DNA from: Onishia taeanensis | GTDB taxonomy: Bacteria > Pseudomonadota > Gammaproteobacteria > Pseudomonadales > Halomonadaceae | Direction: 5' to 3' | Assembly: GCF_900100755.1 (NCBI RefSeq) | Contig: NZ_FNCI01000004.1 | Span: 1-63,919, forward strand | DNA length: 63,919 nt | Part shown: positions 46,243-57,785 of the stretch, piece by piece | How positions within the stretch are numbered: the stretch's first letter is position 1 | Layout of the letters: every line of letters starts with the position of its first letter | Program-made: the position numbers and the translations under genes | Notes under the pieces: generated by a model | What the model was told of the DNA's origin: nothing | What the model saw: only the letters and a program-made list of their open reading frames with translations | The model's database searches: none

Positions 46243-46799
46243 GTGCCCTCCTCGGAAAACCGGCCCAGCGGCTGCCAGACGCCGGCACTCTCGATACCAA
46301 GCTCCTGTTGGGGGGCGCCATCCTCGTTGACCGTCCGGCTCTCGGCCTGCTCGACCAGCCGATAATAGACATTGCGATGCAGCCGCGCCGCCAGACCAAA
46401 ACGCACCGGCACTGACGGAATATCCTGATCCAGGCTCAAGCGATGATCGCCATCCAACGTTAGCCGATCGCCGACGTTGGTGGTCAGTGTCCAGACGCCG
46501 TCCTGGTGGTCGGCATCGACAATCAGGAAGGCACAGTCCTCGACCGCGATCCGCCACTTCTCGACCGGCGTTATCAGGTAATGCACCCCATCGTCCTCAC
46601 GGCGCAAAATGGTCGAGAGCAATCGCACCAGTCGGCCACGCGCGATGGGCTCCCCCTCGTGCCACCAGCGGCCGTCGGCTCGGATGCACAGATCCATCTC
46701 ACCCGACAGCGGCGGGTGCCAGTCCTCGAGCGGCGGAATCGCTCCATCGCCCTCGATATACCCCAGCAGGGGCTCTAGCGGCGGGTGATTGATCGGCAT
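46239..46799 (-). CDS. DUF1285 domain protein
   Basis: This 186-residue protein belongs to the DUF1285 family, known from structural genomics but without a settled function. It shows the family motifs MDLCIRADGRWWHEGEPIARGRLVRLLSTIL and HYLITPVEKWRIAVEDCAFLIVDA, divided over the first 110 residues, then a mostly beta C-terminal half. There is no signal peptide or membrane helix. It overlaps the following helicase by four bases. Pseudomonas has a homologue in the same neighbourhood. Confidence 0.88.
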   Translation of the reverse strand: MPINHPPLEPLLGYIEGDGAIPPLEDWHPPLSGEMDLCIRADGRWWHEGEPIARGRLVRLLSTILRREDDGVHYLITPVEKWRIAVEDCAFLIVDADHQDGVWTLTTNVGDRLTLDGDHRLSLDQDIPSVPVRFGLAARLHRNVYYRLVEQAESRTVNEDGAPQQELGIESAGVWQPLGRFSEEGT

Positions 46800-46829
46800 C
46801 GGTTGTCCTCCTCGACGGCGACGACGGGC

Positions 46830-47657
46830 TCAGATCAAACCGGATTGAGCCAGGGATTCTCTGACGTCGTCAGGCGCCTCCGGCACGGCGGCACGGAAGA
46901 GACGGTAGAAATTGGCGGTGGTCTGCATGGCCACTTCGTCGACGCTGATGCCACGCTCCTCGGCGATGCATTCGGCCACCTCGACGACCCACTGAGGCTC
47001 GTTGGGCTTGCCGCGGTGCGGGACCGGCGCCAGATAGGGACTGTCGGTCTCGATCAGCAGGCGATCCAGCGGCACCTTCTGCGCCAGCTCGCGTACCGCC
47101 TTGGCATTGCGGAAGGTGACGATGCCGGACAGCGAGATGGAGAAACCGTGGCGAACCGCCTCCCGCGCCATGTCCAGGTCCTCGGTGAAACAGTGCAGCA
47201 CACCGCCGACATTGGGGTCGGTGTACTCACGAATCAACGCCAGGGTGTCTTCACGAGCTTCACGGGTATGGATGATCACCGGCAGCTCGAGTTCGGTGGC
47301 GGCCATGAGATGGCGGCGAAAGCGCTCGTACTGCACCTCCTGGGATACGCCATCGTAATGATAGTCGAGACCGGTCTCGCCGATGGCGACCGCTTCATGA
47401 CGCTCGGCACATGCCTTGATGGATTCCACCGTCGGCTCGTCGGCCACTTCGTGCAGCGGATGCACACCGGCGGAGATCACCACGTCGTCATGGGCGCGGG
47501 CGATCTCGGCGAGCCCGGGTACGTCCTCGAGGGTCACGGCGATGGCCAGGAACTGTCGCACATGGCGGGCTCGAGCGGCATCGAGTGCGGCATTCAGGTC
47601 GCCGTCATGGGCGCTCAGATCGAGACGATCGAGATGGCAGTGGGAATCGACAAACAT
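46830..47657 (-). CDS. tatD: TatD-family metal-dependent hydrolase
   Basis: TatD proteins are metal-dependent deoxyribonucleases/3'-5' exonucleases with a TIM-barrel fold. The 275-residue protein has the metal motif DSHCHLD (H6, H8), the bridging GETGLDYHYD, IIHTREA, HCFTED and LLIETDSPYLAP, all of the family's ligands. It follows pilZ by 41 bases at the end of the long fab-to-tatD series, the same order as in Pseudomonas aeruginosa (holB-pilZ-tatD). Confidence 0.93.
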   Translation of the reverse strand: MFVDSHCHLDRLDLSAHDGDLNAALDAARARHVRQFLAIAVTLEDVPGLAEIARAHDDVVISAGVHPLHEVADEPTVESIKACAERHEAVAIGETGLDYHYDGVSQEVQYERFRRHLMAATELELPVIIHTREAREDTLALIREYTDPNVGGVLHCFTEDLDMAREAVRHGFSISLSGIVTFRNAKAVRELAQKVPLDRLLIETDSPYLAPVPHRGKPNEPQWVVEVAECIAEERGISVDEVAMQTTANFYRLFRAAVPEAPDDVRESLAQSGLI

Positions 47658-47698
47658 GGGTCACTCGGTCAGCGAAAAAGAGGGAAAACGAGACAACA

Positions 47699-48034
47699 TC
47701 ACAGGGTATAGGTCGGGGCGCCCTTATCGAGCTGGCCGGCCAGCAGCGTCTCGATGTGGTTGCGCACGCCCTGGTCCTCGTCACGGAAATGCAGGCCTAT
47801 GCCCGGCACCCGCCGCCCTGTGACACCCGGGGGCGAGACCCAGACCACCTGTCCGGTAACCGGGTAGCGCTCTTCATCGCCGGGCAGGGTCAGCAACAAA
47901 AGGACTTCCTGATCAAGCGTATAGCGCTCGCGGGTCGGCACGAAGATACCGCCCCGCTGCAGAGAGGGCATGTAGGCAGACAGCAGGGTCGGAAGATCCT
48001 GAATCGTCAGTGACAGCGCTTTCTGACCGGACAT
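47699..48034 (-). CDS. pilZ: PilZ-domain type IV pilus assembly protein PilZ
   Basis: PilZ is a small cytoplasmic protein needed for type IV pilus assembly, working with PilB and FimX. The 111-residue protein is a single PilZ domain (YTLDQEVLLLLTLPGDEERYPVTGQVVWVSPPGVTG split over the core). The N-terminus lacks the RxxxR motif needed for c-di-GMP binding, as is known for the namesake PilZ. GAGGAG precedes the ATG. It lies between holB and tatD as in Pseudomonas; the position is how it is told apart from other PilZ proteins. No pilus gene is in the window. Confidence 0.88.
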   Translation of the reverse strand: MSGQKALSLTIQDLPTLLSAYMPSLQRGGIFVPTRERYTLDQEVLLLLTLPGDEERYPVTGQVVWVSPPGVTGRRVPGIGLHFRDEDQGVRNHIETLLAGQLDKGAPTYTL

Positions 48035-48072
48035 GATGACTCCTCGTGGTGAAAAGGACGACGCGATGGGCG

Positions 48073-50754
<2,682 letters not shown>

Positions 50755-50788
50755 GATGTCTCCTCAAGGAACCGCCGCCAGCCGGGAA

Positions 50789-51592
50789 TTAGGGCAGCGA
50801 CGGGTAGCCCAGCAGGCGCTGGGCGTCGTTCTGCAATCGGCGATGCGTCTCGCCAATCGTCCAGGTGATGAGCGCATGGCCATTGCTGTCATCGAGCCGT
50901 GTTACTGGCCACAGACCTTGCAGGGAGTTGCCCAGCCACAGCGCCTCGGCCTGCTCGAGACGCTCAGGCATGGCCTCGACTTCCGCGATCGAGCGCTCGG
51001 CGAGCAGCGCTTGGCGCAGGGTGCCGGCGACACCGCAGCGATCGAGCCGCGGCGTTTCCAAGCGCCCGTTGCGCTGCCAGAAGAGGTTCATGCAGGTGGC
51101 TTCGATGATCCGCCCGTCGCTGTCGCAAAGCAGTCCCTCGGCAACATCGGGGTCCGACCACTCGTTGCGGGCCAGCACGTTTTCGAGGCGGTTGAGGTGC
51201 TTGAGCCCGGCGACCCGCGGCTGAATCCCCAGTCGCAAGGCACAGTGGCGAACCCGCACCCCCTCACGCCAGCGCGCTTCGGCGGGGGCAAACGGCAGGT
51301 GCTGCACCAGCAGGCGCGGCTCGGGATCGGCCGGCGCCAGATAGCCCCGCCCGCCGCTACCGCGCGTCACGATCAGCTTGAGCACGCTCAGTCCGGCCGG
51401 CGCCCGACCAGGTAACGCATCCAGTTCGTCACGTTGCGGCGCAGGAAAGCCCAGCCGCTCGCAGCCGCGAGTGAGGCGCGCCAAGTGGGCATCCCACAGC
51501 AAGGGAGTGCCGTCTCGAACCAGCACCGTTTCAAAAACGCCATCGCCATAGGCCAGACCACGGTCATTCAGCGGCAGCACTGCCTCACTCAT
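50789..51592 (-). CDS. pabC: Aminodeoxychorismate lyase
   Basis: PabC is a PLP enzyme that splits 4-amino-4-deoxychorismate to p-aminobenzoate and pyruvate for folate synthesis. The 267-residue protein has the fold-type IV motifs RGLAYGDGVFETV, VTRGSGGRGY and the PLP lysine K131 in GLKHLNRLENVLAR. EATCMNLFW and a following GVAGTLRQALL match the family. It starts 7 bases after fabF on the same strand, so it is read with the fatty acid genes. Confidence 0.93.
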   Translation of the reverse strand: MSEAVLPLNDRGLAYGDGVFETVLVRDGTPLLWDAHLARLTRGCERLGFPAPQRDELDALPGRAPAGLSVLKLIVTRGSGGRGYLAPADPEPRLLVQHLPFAPAEARWREGVRVRHCALRLGIQPRVAGLKHLNRLENVLARNEWSDPDVAEGLLCDSDGRIIEATCMNLFWQRNGRLETPRLDRCGVAGTLRQALLAERSIAEVEAMPERLEQAEALWLGNSLQGLWPVTRLDDSNGHALITWTIGETHRRLQNDAQRLLGYPSLP

Positions 51593-51599
51593 CGTTGAC

Positions 51600-52838
51600 T
51601 CAGATCCGAGTAAAGATCAGCGAGCCATTGGTACCGCCGAAACCGAAGGAGTTCGACAGCGTGGTGTCGATCTTCATCTCGCGGGCGGTGTGCGGCACGT
51701 AATCGAGATCACAGCCTTCCTGGGGGTTGTCCAGGTTGATGGTGGGAGGCGCCACCTGATCACGAATCGCCAGCACGCAGAACACCGCCTCGACGGCGCC
51801 GGCGGCACCCAGCAGGTGGCCAATCATCGACTTGGTGGAGCTGACGGCCACGGATTTGGCGCCCTCACCCATCACCTTCTGCACGGCTCGGCTCTCGGCC
51901 AGGTCGCCGGCCGGCGTGGAGGTGCCATGGGCGTTGATGTAATCGATGCTGGCAGGGTCGATGCCGGCATCGCGAACGGCGTTGCGCATCGACATGGCGG
52001 CACCGCTACCGTCTTCCGGCGGTGCCGTCATGTGATAGGCATCGTCGCTCATGCCAAAACCGGAGAGCTCGGCATAGATGGTCGCCCCACGCGCCTTGGC
52101 GTGCTCGTATTCCTCCAGCACCATGATGCCGGCCCCGTCGGACAGCACGAAGCCGTCGCGGTCCCGGTCCCAAGGGCGACTAGCGGCGCTAGGGTCGTCA
52201 TTGCGGGTCGATAGTGCCCGCGCCGCCGAGAAGCCACCCAGGCCCAGCGGCGTGGTGGCCATTTCCGCCCCGCCGCAGACCATGACGTCGGCATCGCCGT
52301 AGGCGATAGTGCGCGCACTGTACCCGATGTTGTGGGTACCGGTGGTGCAGGCGGTGGTAATGGCGATATTGGGGCCCTGGAAGCCGTGCTGGATCGCCAG
52401 GTTGCCGGAGATCATGTTGATGATCGAGCCGGGCACGAAGAACGGCGAAATACGGCGCGCCCCGCCCTTGTTGAGGGCGTTGTGGTTATGCTCGATCATC
52501 GGCAGCCCGCCAATACCGGAGCCAATCGCCACACCGATCCGGTGCGCGTTGTCCTCGGTGCACTCAATGCCAGCATCGCTGATGGCCTGTCCGCCGGCGG
52601 CAATGCCGTACTGGATGAACAGATCCATCTTGCGCGCGTCCTTGGGGTTCAGATAAGGACTGATGTCGAAGTCCTTGACCGACCCACCGAAGCGCGTATT
52701 GAACCCGCTGGTATCGAAATGTTCGATGGCGGCAATACCGCTTTTGCCGGCGACAATGTTCGCCCAGCTCTCATCGACGGTGTTTCCTACGGGCGTTACC
52801 AGACCAAGCCCGGTCACCACGACCCTTCTACGAGGCAT
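51600..52838 (-). CDS. fabF: Beta-ketoacyl-[ACP] synthase II
   Basis: FabF elongates acyl-ACP with malonyl-ACP. The 412-residue protein carries the catalytic cysteine in [13 protein letters not shown], the first histidine in [13 protein letters not shown] and the second in [14 protein letters not shown], ending [20 protein letters not shown] lies 5 bases before the ATG. It is separated from acpP by 230 bases and a strong terminator, so it may be read mostly from its own promoter. Confidence 0.97.
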   Translation of the reverse strand: MPRRRVVVTGLGLVTPVGNTVDESWANIVAGKSGIAAIEHFDTSGFNTRFGGSVKDFDISPYLNPKDARKMDLFIQYGIAAGGQAISDAGIECTEDNAHRIGVAIGSGIGGLPMIEHNHNALNKGGARRISPFFVPGSIINMISGNLAIQHGFQGPNIAITTACTTGTHNIGYSARTIAYGDADVMVCGGAEMATTPLGLGGFSAARALSTRNDDPSAASRPWDRDRDGFVLSDGAGIMVLEEYEHAKARGATIYAELSGFGMSDDAYHMTAPPEDGSGAAMSMRNAVRDAGIDPASIDYINAHGTSTPAGDLAESRAVQKVMGEGAKSVAVSSTKSMIGHLLGAAGAVEAVFCVLAIRDQVAPPTINLDNPQEGCDLDYVPHTAREMKIDTTLSNSFGFGGTNGSLIFTRI

Positions 52839-52969
52839 CAGCTTCCCTCCAGACTATTCAGGTGGCATGCCTCAGCATACCGGCGTTGCGGGAATTATAC
52901 CTGAAGTCCCCGGGGGTGTGTCTCCACCCAGGGCTCCCGCATGCTGCCGGCACATCGGCATGGCGCACC

Positions 52970-53012
52970 AAAAAAAACGGGAGCCACCCATCGATAGCCA
53001 GGGTGGCTCCCG
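52970..53012 (-). terminator. Strong intrinsic terminator of acpP
   Basis: A 12-bp stem (52978-52989 with 53001-53012) is followed on the minus strand by eight T residues (52970-52977), 57 bases after the acpP stop. It cuts the fab operon between acpP and fabF. Confidence 0.95.
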
Positions 53013-53068
53013 TGTCAGGTCACTTATGTGAACCTGGCGACCATTGAGGTCGCGATCTCAACACCCGA

Positions 53069-53302
53069 TTACTGGTGGGCGTTGACGTAGTCGATCGCTT
53101 CCTGAACGGTGGTGATCTTCTCGGCTTCTTCGTCGGGAATTTCGGTATCGAATTCCTCTTCGAGCGCCATCACCAGCTCGACGGTATCAAGAGAATCGGC
53201 ACCGAGATCTTCGGTAAAGGAAGAGGTGTTCTGGATGTCTTCTTCCTTGACGTTCAGGCGCTCGGCCACAACCTTCTTCACGCGCTCTTCGATGGTGCTC
53301 AT
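53069..53302 (-). CDS. acpP: Acyl carrier protein
   Basis: AcpP carries growing acyl chains on 4'-phosphopantetheine. The 77-residue acidic protein has the attachment serine S37 in [20 protein letters not shown] and the normal [12 protein letters not shown] start. GGAG lies upstream of the ATG. It lies between fabG and fabF and has its own upstream promoter-like sequence and strong downstream terminator, matching the high level of ACP that cells need. AcpS, which modifies it, is encoded at 15077-15454. Confidence 0.98.
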   Translation of the reverse strand: MSTIEERVKKVVAERLNVKEEDIQNTSSFTEDLGADSLDTVELVMALEEEFDTEIPDEEAEKITTVQEAIDYVNAHQ

Positions 53303-53381
53303 TAGTTACTACTCCAGTCGTTCAAGATAGCCGTTAACTTACAGCCGGATAGAATCCGCAAGCCCAAAAAAGCTGCGGGGT

Positions 53382-53410
53382 AGTGTATAGACCGCCAGGG
53401 GCCTTCGCAA
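53382..53410 (-). promoter_or_regulatory. Candidate promoter of acpP
   Basis: On the minus strand TTGCGA (53405-53410), a 17-base spacer and TACACT (53382-53387) lie about 80 bases upstream of acpP. The leader would include a hairpin with a one-base bulge (CCGCAAGC...GCTGCGG, 53357-53379). Confidence 0.4.
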
Positions 53411-53430
53411 CATGAGAGTCGGCCAAGCCG

Positions 53431-54171
53431 TCAGCGCATGTTCATGCCGCCGTTGACCTGCAGTGTTTCGCCGGTAATGTAACCGGCGGCATCACTGGTC
53501 AAAAAGCCCACGGCCGCAGCAATTTCCTCGGGCTGACCAAGACGGTTCAGCGGAATCTGTGACATCAGGGCTTCTTTCTGCGCCTGCGGCAGCGATTCCG
53601 TCATGTCGGTGGCAATGAAGCCAGGTGCCACATTGTTGACGGTGATGTTGCGCGAAGCAACCTCACGTGCCAACGCACGGGAGAAACCTTCCATACCAGC
53701 CTTGGCCGCAGCATAGTTGCTCTGGCCAAGATTGCCCATGGTCGCGACCACGGAACTGATACTGACGACACGCCCAAAGCGCGCTTTGGTCATGCCGCGA
53801 ACGCATGCCTTGGTGACGCGGTAGAGAGACTTGAGGTTGGTGTCGATGACATCATCCCACTCGTCTTCCTTCATGCGCATCAGCAGATTGTCACGGGTGA
53901 TCCCGGCATTGTTAACCAAGATCGTCGGTGCGCCGAACTCATCGCCAATCGACTTGAGCAGCGCATCGATGCTGTCCTGGTCAGTCACGTTGAGCTTGCG
54001 ACCCGCACCCTTGATGCCCTGCTCCTTGAGGTAGGCATCGATGGCCTCGGCACCATGATCGCTGGTAGCCGTGCCAATGACGATGCGACCCTGACGGCCA
54101 AGCTCGAGGGCGATGGCACGACCGATGCCACGACTGGCTCCCGTCACCAGGGCAATTCTAGTTTCGCTCAT
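53431..54171 (-). CDS. fabG: 3-oxoacyl-[ACP] reductase
   Basis: FabG is the NADPH-dependent short-chain dehydrogenase that reduces beta-ketoacyl-ACP. The start at 54171 gives the standard MSETRIALVTGASRGIG opening and 246 residues; an upstream ATG at 54210 would add 13 residues foreign to the family. It has the nucleotide-binding TGASRGIG, NNAGIT, the serine in SISSVV and the YAAAKAG active site, ending in LQVNGGMNMR (E. coli: LHVNGGMYMV). Confidence 0.97.
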   Translation of the reverse strand: MSETRIALVTGASRGIGRAIALELGRQGRIVIGTATSDHGAEAIDAYLKEQGIKGAGRKLNVTDQDSIDALLKSIGDEFGAPTILVNNAGITRDNLLMRMKEDEWDDVIDTNLKSLYRVTKACVRGMTKARFGRVVSISSVVATMGNLGQSNYAAAKAGMEGFSRALAREVASRNITVNNVAPGFIATDMTESLPQAQKEALMSQIPLNRLGQPEEIAAAVGFLTSDAAGYITGETLQVNGGMNMR

Positions 54172-54219
54172 ATTCCAATCCGCATTATTGCTGTCATCTT
54201 GAGGCGACATGCCTCCACC

Positions 54220-55173
54220 TTATTCGGTAGCGGCACTTCGCGCCAGTTCGAGTGCGCTTTCCAAACTGTCCGGGTCGTTAACGGCCAGGCCTTTGGTGGA
54301 ACGATTGATGCGCTTACCCAGGCCGGTCAACACCTTGCCGGGGCCGCACTCGATAAATACTTCGGCACCCTGCTCTGTCATGTTTTCGATGCATGAGGTC
54401 CAGCGAACTGGCTGATAGAGCTGCTCGACCAGCCGGGTGCGCAGCGTATCGACGTCGGCATGAGCCTGGGCGTCGACGTTCTGAACGACCGTGTAGCGCG
54501 GGGGGCGCATCTCGATATCGCTCATGGCGCTGGACAGGCGTTCGGCAGCAGGACGCATCAGCTCGCAGTGTGAAGGCACCGAGACCGGCAGCGGCAGCGC
54601 GCGCTTGGCACCCGCCTGCTGGCAAAGCGCAATAGCGCGATCGACCGCAGCCTTGCCGCCGGCGATCACGACCTGTCCTGGCGCATTGTAGTTGACCGCA
54701 GCCACTACCTCACCCTGAGCCGCCTCGCGACAGGCCTGCTCCACGGCAGCGTCCTCGAGGCCAAGGATGGCCGCCATGCCACCGGTACCCGCCGGCACGG
54801 CTTGCTGCATGGCCTCGCCACGCAGTTTGACCAGACGCACCCCTTCGGCGAAGGGCAGCACGCCTGCACAAACCATCGCACTATACTCGCCAAGGCTGTG
54901 GCCCGCCATGGCGCCAGGGCGCGGACCTTCCAGCTCCTGCCAGACACGCCAGATGGCAACGCTTGCCGTCAGCAGTGCCGGCTGAGTGCAGGCAGTAGCG
55001 TCCAGATGTTCAGCAGGTCCTTCCTGGACGACATGCCAAAGATCGTAACCCAGGGCGTCGGAGGCCTCTTCGAAGGTGGTTCGTACCACGCTGTATCGTT
55101 CAGCCAGCTCCCGCATCATGCCTACTTGCTGGGAGCCCTGCCCCGGGAACACGAGGGCCAGGGATTGCGTCAT
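54220..55173 (-). CDS. fabD: Malonyl-CoA:ACP transacylase
   Basis: FabD loads malonyl groups on ACP. From the ATG at 55173 (AAGGTG upstream) the product has 317 residues. It has FPGQGSQQVGM, the nucleophile S93 in AGHSLGEYSAM, and the catalytic histidine in PVSVPSHCELM. It is 20 bases after plsX and 48 before fabG in the plsX-fabD-fabG-acpP group. Confidence 0.97.
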   Translation of the reverse strand: MTQSLALVFPGQGSQQVGMMRELAERYSVVRTTFEEASDALGYDLWHVVQEGPAEHLDATACTQPALLTASVAIWRVWQELEGPRPGAMAGHSLGEYSAMVCAGVLPFAEGVRLVKLRGEAMQQAVPAGTGGMAAILGLEDAAVEQACREAAQGEVVAAVNYNAPGQVVIAGGKAAVDRAIALCQQAGAKRALPLPVSVPSHCELMRPAAERLSSAMSDIEMRPPRYTVVQNVDAQAHADVDTLRTRLVEQLYQPVRWTSCIENMTEQGAEVFIECGPGKVLTGLGKRINRSTKGLAVNDPDSLESALELARSAATE

Positions 55174-55193
55174 GACTTTCACCTTTACGTCTT

Positions 55194-56276
55194 CTATTCG
55201 TTGGTCTGACAACGGGCATCCGTCCCGCTATCGCCTCGATCGCACGCGACCGACGCGATAACAGGACGCCTCTCACTGAGCTCGTGAGCCAGCTGAGACG
55301 GCAAGTCTTCTCTAACTTCTTGCATGGCTCGTGAAATGGCATGAGCAAAGCCGATGGCATCGGCACTGCCGTGGCTCTTGACCACGATACCGCCCAGCCC
55401 AAGCAAACTGGCGCCGTTATAGCGTACCGGGTCCAGTTCGCCGCGCAGACGACGCAACGCAGGGCGCGCCAGAAATCCTACCAACCGGCTTCCCCAGTGC
55501 GCCTCGAAGGTCTGCTGCACACGCTGAATGAGCATTCTTGCCAGCCCTTCGCTTGCCTTGAGCACAGCATTGCCAACGAAACCGTCGCACACTACCACAT
55601 CTACATGGCCAGAGTAGATACCATCACCTTCGATAAACCCACGGTAATCCATGTGGTTAAAATCGCGTAAGCGTGCATCCGCTTCGCGGACGCTGGCGGT
55701 CCCCTTGGTTCCCTCGATACCCACATTGAGCAGCGCGACCCGCGGACGCTCCAGGCCATCGATCCGACGCGCCATGACTTCACCCATCAGCGCGAAATCG
55801 ACCAACCGCCCGGCGTCAGCCTCGACGTTGGCCCCCAGATCCAGCAGGTAGCAATGCCCTTTGCCCCGAGTCGGCACGGCCGTGCTGATCGCCGGGCGTG
55901 GAATACCCGCCACCGTTCCCAATGCACGACGCGACAGCGCCATCAGGGCGCCCGTATTACCGGCCGATACCGCTGCCTGAGCCTCACCCGAGGCCACGCA
56001 ATCGAGCATCATCGAAAGGCTCGAATCCTTGGATCCGCGCAGAACGCTCGAGGGCTTGGCGTCTTCGGCGACGACAGCAGGGGAATGGTGCAGAGTCAGG
56101 CGGGAAAGCGAGGATGCATCGCCTCGCGGCAGCTGTGCGAGTGCTTCATCGAGGGCGGGCTGCTGGCCGAACAGGCTCAAATGCAGCCGAGGATGGGCCT
56201 GAAGAGCCCTGACGGCGGCTGACACGGTGGCACGGGGACCGAAGTCCCCGCCCATCGCGTCGATGGCGATTCTCAC
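55194..56276 (-). CDS. plsX: Phosphate acyltransferase PlsX
   Basis: PlsX makes acyl-phosphate from acyl-ACP for phospholipid synthesis. The 360-residue protein starts at a GTG with [18 protein letters not shown], and has [27 protein letters not shown] in two parts and the glycine-rich [17 protein letters not shown]. It lies between rpmF and fabD as in nearly all Gammaproteobacteria. The final 25 residues are longer than typical and low in similarity. Confidence 0.96.
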   Translation of the reverse strand: MRIAIDAMGGDFGPRATVSAAVRALQAHPRLHLSLFGQQPALDEALAQLPRGDASSLSRLTLHHSPAVVAEDAKPSSVLRGSKDSSLSMMLDCVASGEAQAAVSAGNTGALMALSRRALGTVAGIPRPAISTAVPTRGKGHCYLLDLGANVEADAGRLVDFALMGEVMARRIDGLERPRVALLNVGIEGTKGTASVREADARLRDFNHMDYRGFIEGDGIYSGHVDVVVCDGFVGNAVLKASEGLARMLIQRVQQTFEAHWGSRLVGFLARPALRRLRGELDPVRYNGASLLGLGGIVVKSHGSADAIGFAHAISRAMQEVREDLPSQLAHELSERRPVIASVACDRGDSGTDARCQTNE

Positions 56277-56312
56277 GTCAATACGCAGAGCGTCGCCGGC
56301 CGAAGCACTGAC

Positions 56313-56483
56313 TTACGCTTCGACGACCTGACGACCACGGTAGAAACCGTCCGCAGCCACGTGGTGACGACGGTGAGTGGTGCCGGTTTCCTTGTCCTGG
56401 GACAGGGTCGGGCCGGTCAGTGAGTCGTGGGCACGACGCATGCCGCGCTTGGAACGGGTTTTACGGCTCTTTTGAACTGCCAT
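56313..56483 (-). CDS. rpmF: 50S ribosomal protein L32
   Basis: This 56-residue ribosomal protein reads [20 protein letters not shown] and so on to RGRQVVEA, very similar to E. coli L32. It has no cysteines, so it is the zinc-free form. It lies 32 bases after yceD and 36 before plsX, the conserved yceD-rpmF-plsX arrangement. Confidence 0.97.
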   Translation of the reverse strand: MAVQKSRKTRSKRGMRRAHDSLTGPTLSQDKETGTTHRRHHVAADGFYRGRQVVEA

Positions 56484-56515
56484 GGGATTTCACTCCAGAG
56501 TGCATCGATGATCTA

Positions 56516-57043
56516 TCAGGATTTGCCTTTCAAGGTGCGCAGCACATCGAAAGGACTATCAGCAGGCGTTGCCGAGGCCTCGGACGCGTCGCCGCTGCTC
56601 AGCTGGTCTGATGAAACGCCACACTGCGCCTCATCGTGGTAAATCACCTGCGGCAGACTGAGGATCAACTCATCCTCGATCACCGTCAGGAGATTCAGCT
56701 GTTCGTCTTCCACCACTACCGGCTCGTGTGTACTGGGCAGATCGGCGGCAAGCGCGTCGCTGCTGACCACACCCAACAGGAAATGGCTACTGACGTGGGT
56801 CGGCATTGGCTCCAGGCAGCGCCGGCAAGGCAACTGCACGTCGGCTTCCAGCCGCCCCTCGATCACTCGACGCCCTTGAGTATCGATGGAGAAGTCCAAC
56901 CAGACTTGGCAATCGCCCTGCTGGGGTCCGGCATCTTCAGCGAGACGCGCAAACGCATCGAGCGGCACAAGGCCTTCGAGATGTTCGGCGTTGGCGGCGA
57001 GCCGATGTGGCTCGACCTTCAAGGGAAGTCGTGTGGTCAACAT
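56516..57043 (-). CDS. yceD: YceD/DUF177 family protein (large-subunit rRNA accumulation protein)
   Basis: YceD is known from work in E. coli and plants as a factor for 23S rRNA accumulation. The start at 57043 gives 175 residues and an N-terminus (LTTRLPLKVEPHRLAAN) that aligns with E. coli YceD (KVKLPLTLDPVRTAQ). The family core CRRCLEPMPTHV holds a CxxC pair that could bind metal, and the acidic VIEDELILSLPQVIYHD follows. A near-consensus promoter ends only about 10 bases upstream of the ATG, so the message should be nearly leaderless. It is the first gene of yceD-rpmF. Confidence 0.93.
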   Translation of the reverse strand: MLTTRLPLKVEPHRLAANAEHLEGLVPLDAFARLAEDAGPQQGDCQVWLDFSIDTQGRRVIEGRLEADVQLPCRRCLEPMPTHVSSHFLLGVVSSDALAADLPSTHEPVVVEDEQLNLLTVIEDELILSLPQVIYHDEAQCGVSSDQLSSGDASEASATPADSPFDVLRTLKGKS

Positions 57044-57052
57044 AGGCGCGCA

Positions 57053-57081
57053 ATGATAGGCACTCCCCCGCCGGGTGTCAA
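57053..57081 (-). promoter_or_regulatory. Strong sigma-70 promoter of yceD-rpmF, nearly leaderless
   Basis: On the minus strand a perfect TTGACA (57076-57081), a 17-base spacer and TATCAT (57053-57058) form the best promoter in the window. Transcription should start near 57046, only about three bases before the yceD ATG. Confidence 0.8.
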
Positions 57082-57170
57082 AACATCCTGGCAAGGCGGT
57101 ATGCTTGAAGGCCCGAGGGGCACGCTCGATCGCCTGAACACCTGCCTTTATTGACTCCGATGGAGACCGC

Positions 57171-57782
57171 ATGACACGCCTGGTTCTTGCCTCAAGCTCC
57201 CCCTGGCGCCGCCAATTGCTCGAACGACTGGGACTACCCTTCACCTGGGCAAGCCCCGAGATCGATGAGGCGCCTCTCCCCGCAGAAGCGCCCGAAGCCC
57301 TGGTGCATCGCCTGGCGCTGAGCAAGGCCAGCCGCCTGGCCGAGACTTTTTCTCATCATCTCATCATCGGCTCCGACCAGGTGGCGGTGTTCGAGGGCGA
57401 GATACTCGGCAAGCCCGGCAGCGAAGCCGCCGCCCGCACCCAACTGCTACGCTTTTCAGGCCAGCGCGTGCGATTTCTGACGGGGCTTGCCCTGCTCGAT
57501 ACCGCCGGCGCTCGACACTGGCTCGGCCACGACAGCTATGACGTGGTGTTTCGTCACCTCGAAGAAGGCGAGATCGCCCGCTATATCGCTCGCGAGCAGC
57601 CGCTGGACTGCGCCGGCAGTTTTCGCATGGAAGGCCTTGGCATCACCCTCTTCGAGCGCCTGGAAGGCGATGACCCCAATAGCCTGATTGGCCTGCCACT
57701 GATTCGGCTATGCGCCATGCTAAGAGAGGCCGGCCTCGATCCACTAGGCCCTTCAACTACCCTTGAGGGCGACCAGCCATAA
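57171..57782 (+). CDS. Maf-like nucleotide pyrophosphatase (YceF type)
   Basis: Maf proteins hydrolyse non-canonical or modified nucleoside triphosphates; the YceF group prefers 7-methyl-GTP. The 203-residue protein begins with LVLASSSPWRRQLLERLGLPF and has the IIGSDQVAVFEGEILGKPG motif and LEGDDPNSLIGLPL. The GSDQVA rather than GADTVV form fits YceF more than YhdE. GGAG lies 5 bases before the ATG. It is divergent from yceD, as in E. coli, and ends 3 bases before the sppA-like gene on the other strand. Confidence 0.92.
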   Translation: MTRLVLASSSPWRRQLLERLGLPFTWASPEIDEAPLPAEAPEALVHRLALSKASRLAETFSHHLIIGSDQVAVFEGEILGKPGSEAAARTQLLRFSGQRVRFLTGLALLDTAGARHWLGHDSYDVVFRHLEEGEIARYIAREQPLDCAGSFRMEGLGITLFERLEGDDPNSLIGLPLIRLCAMLREAGLDPLGPSTTLEGDQP

Positions 57783-57785
57783 TCC

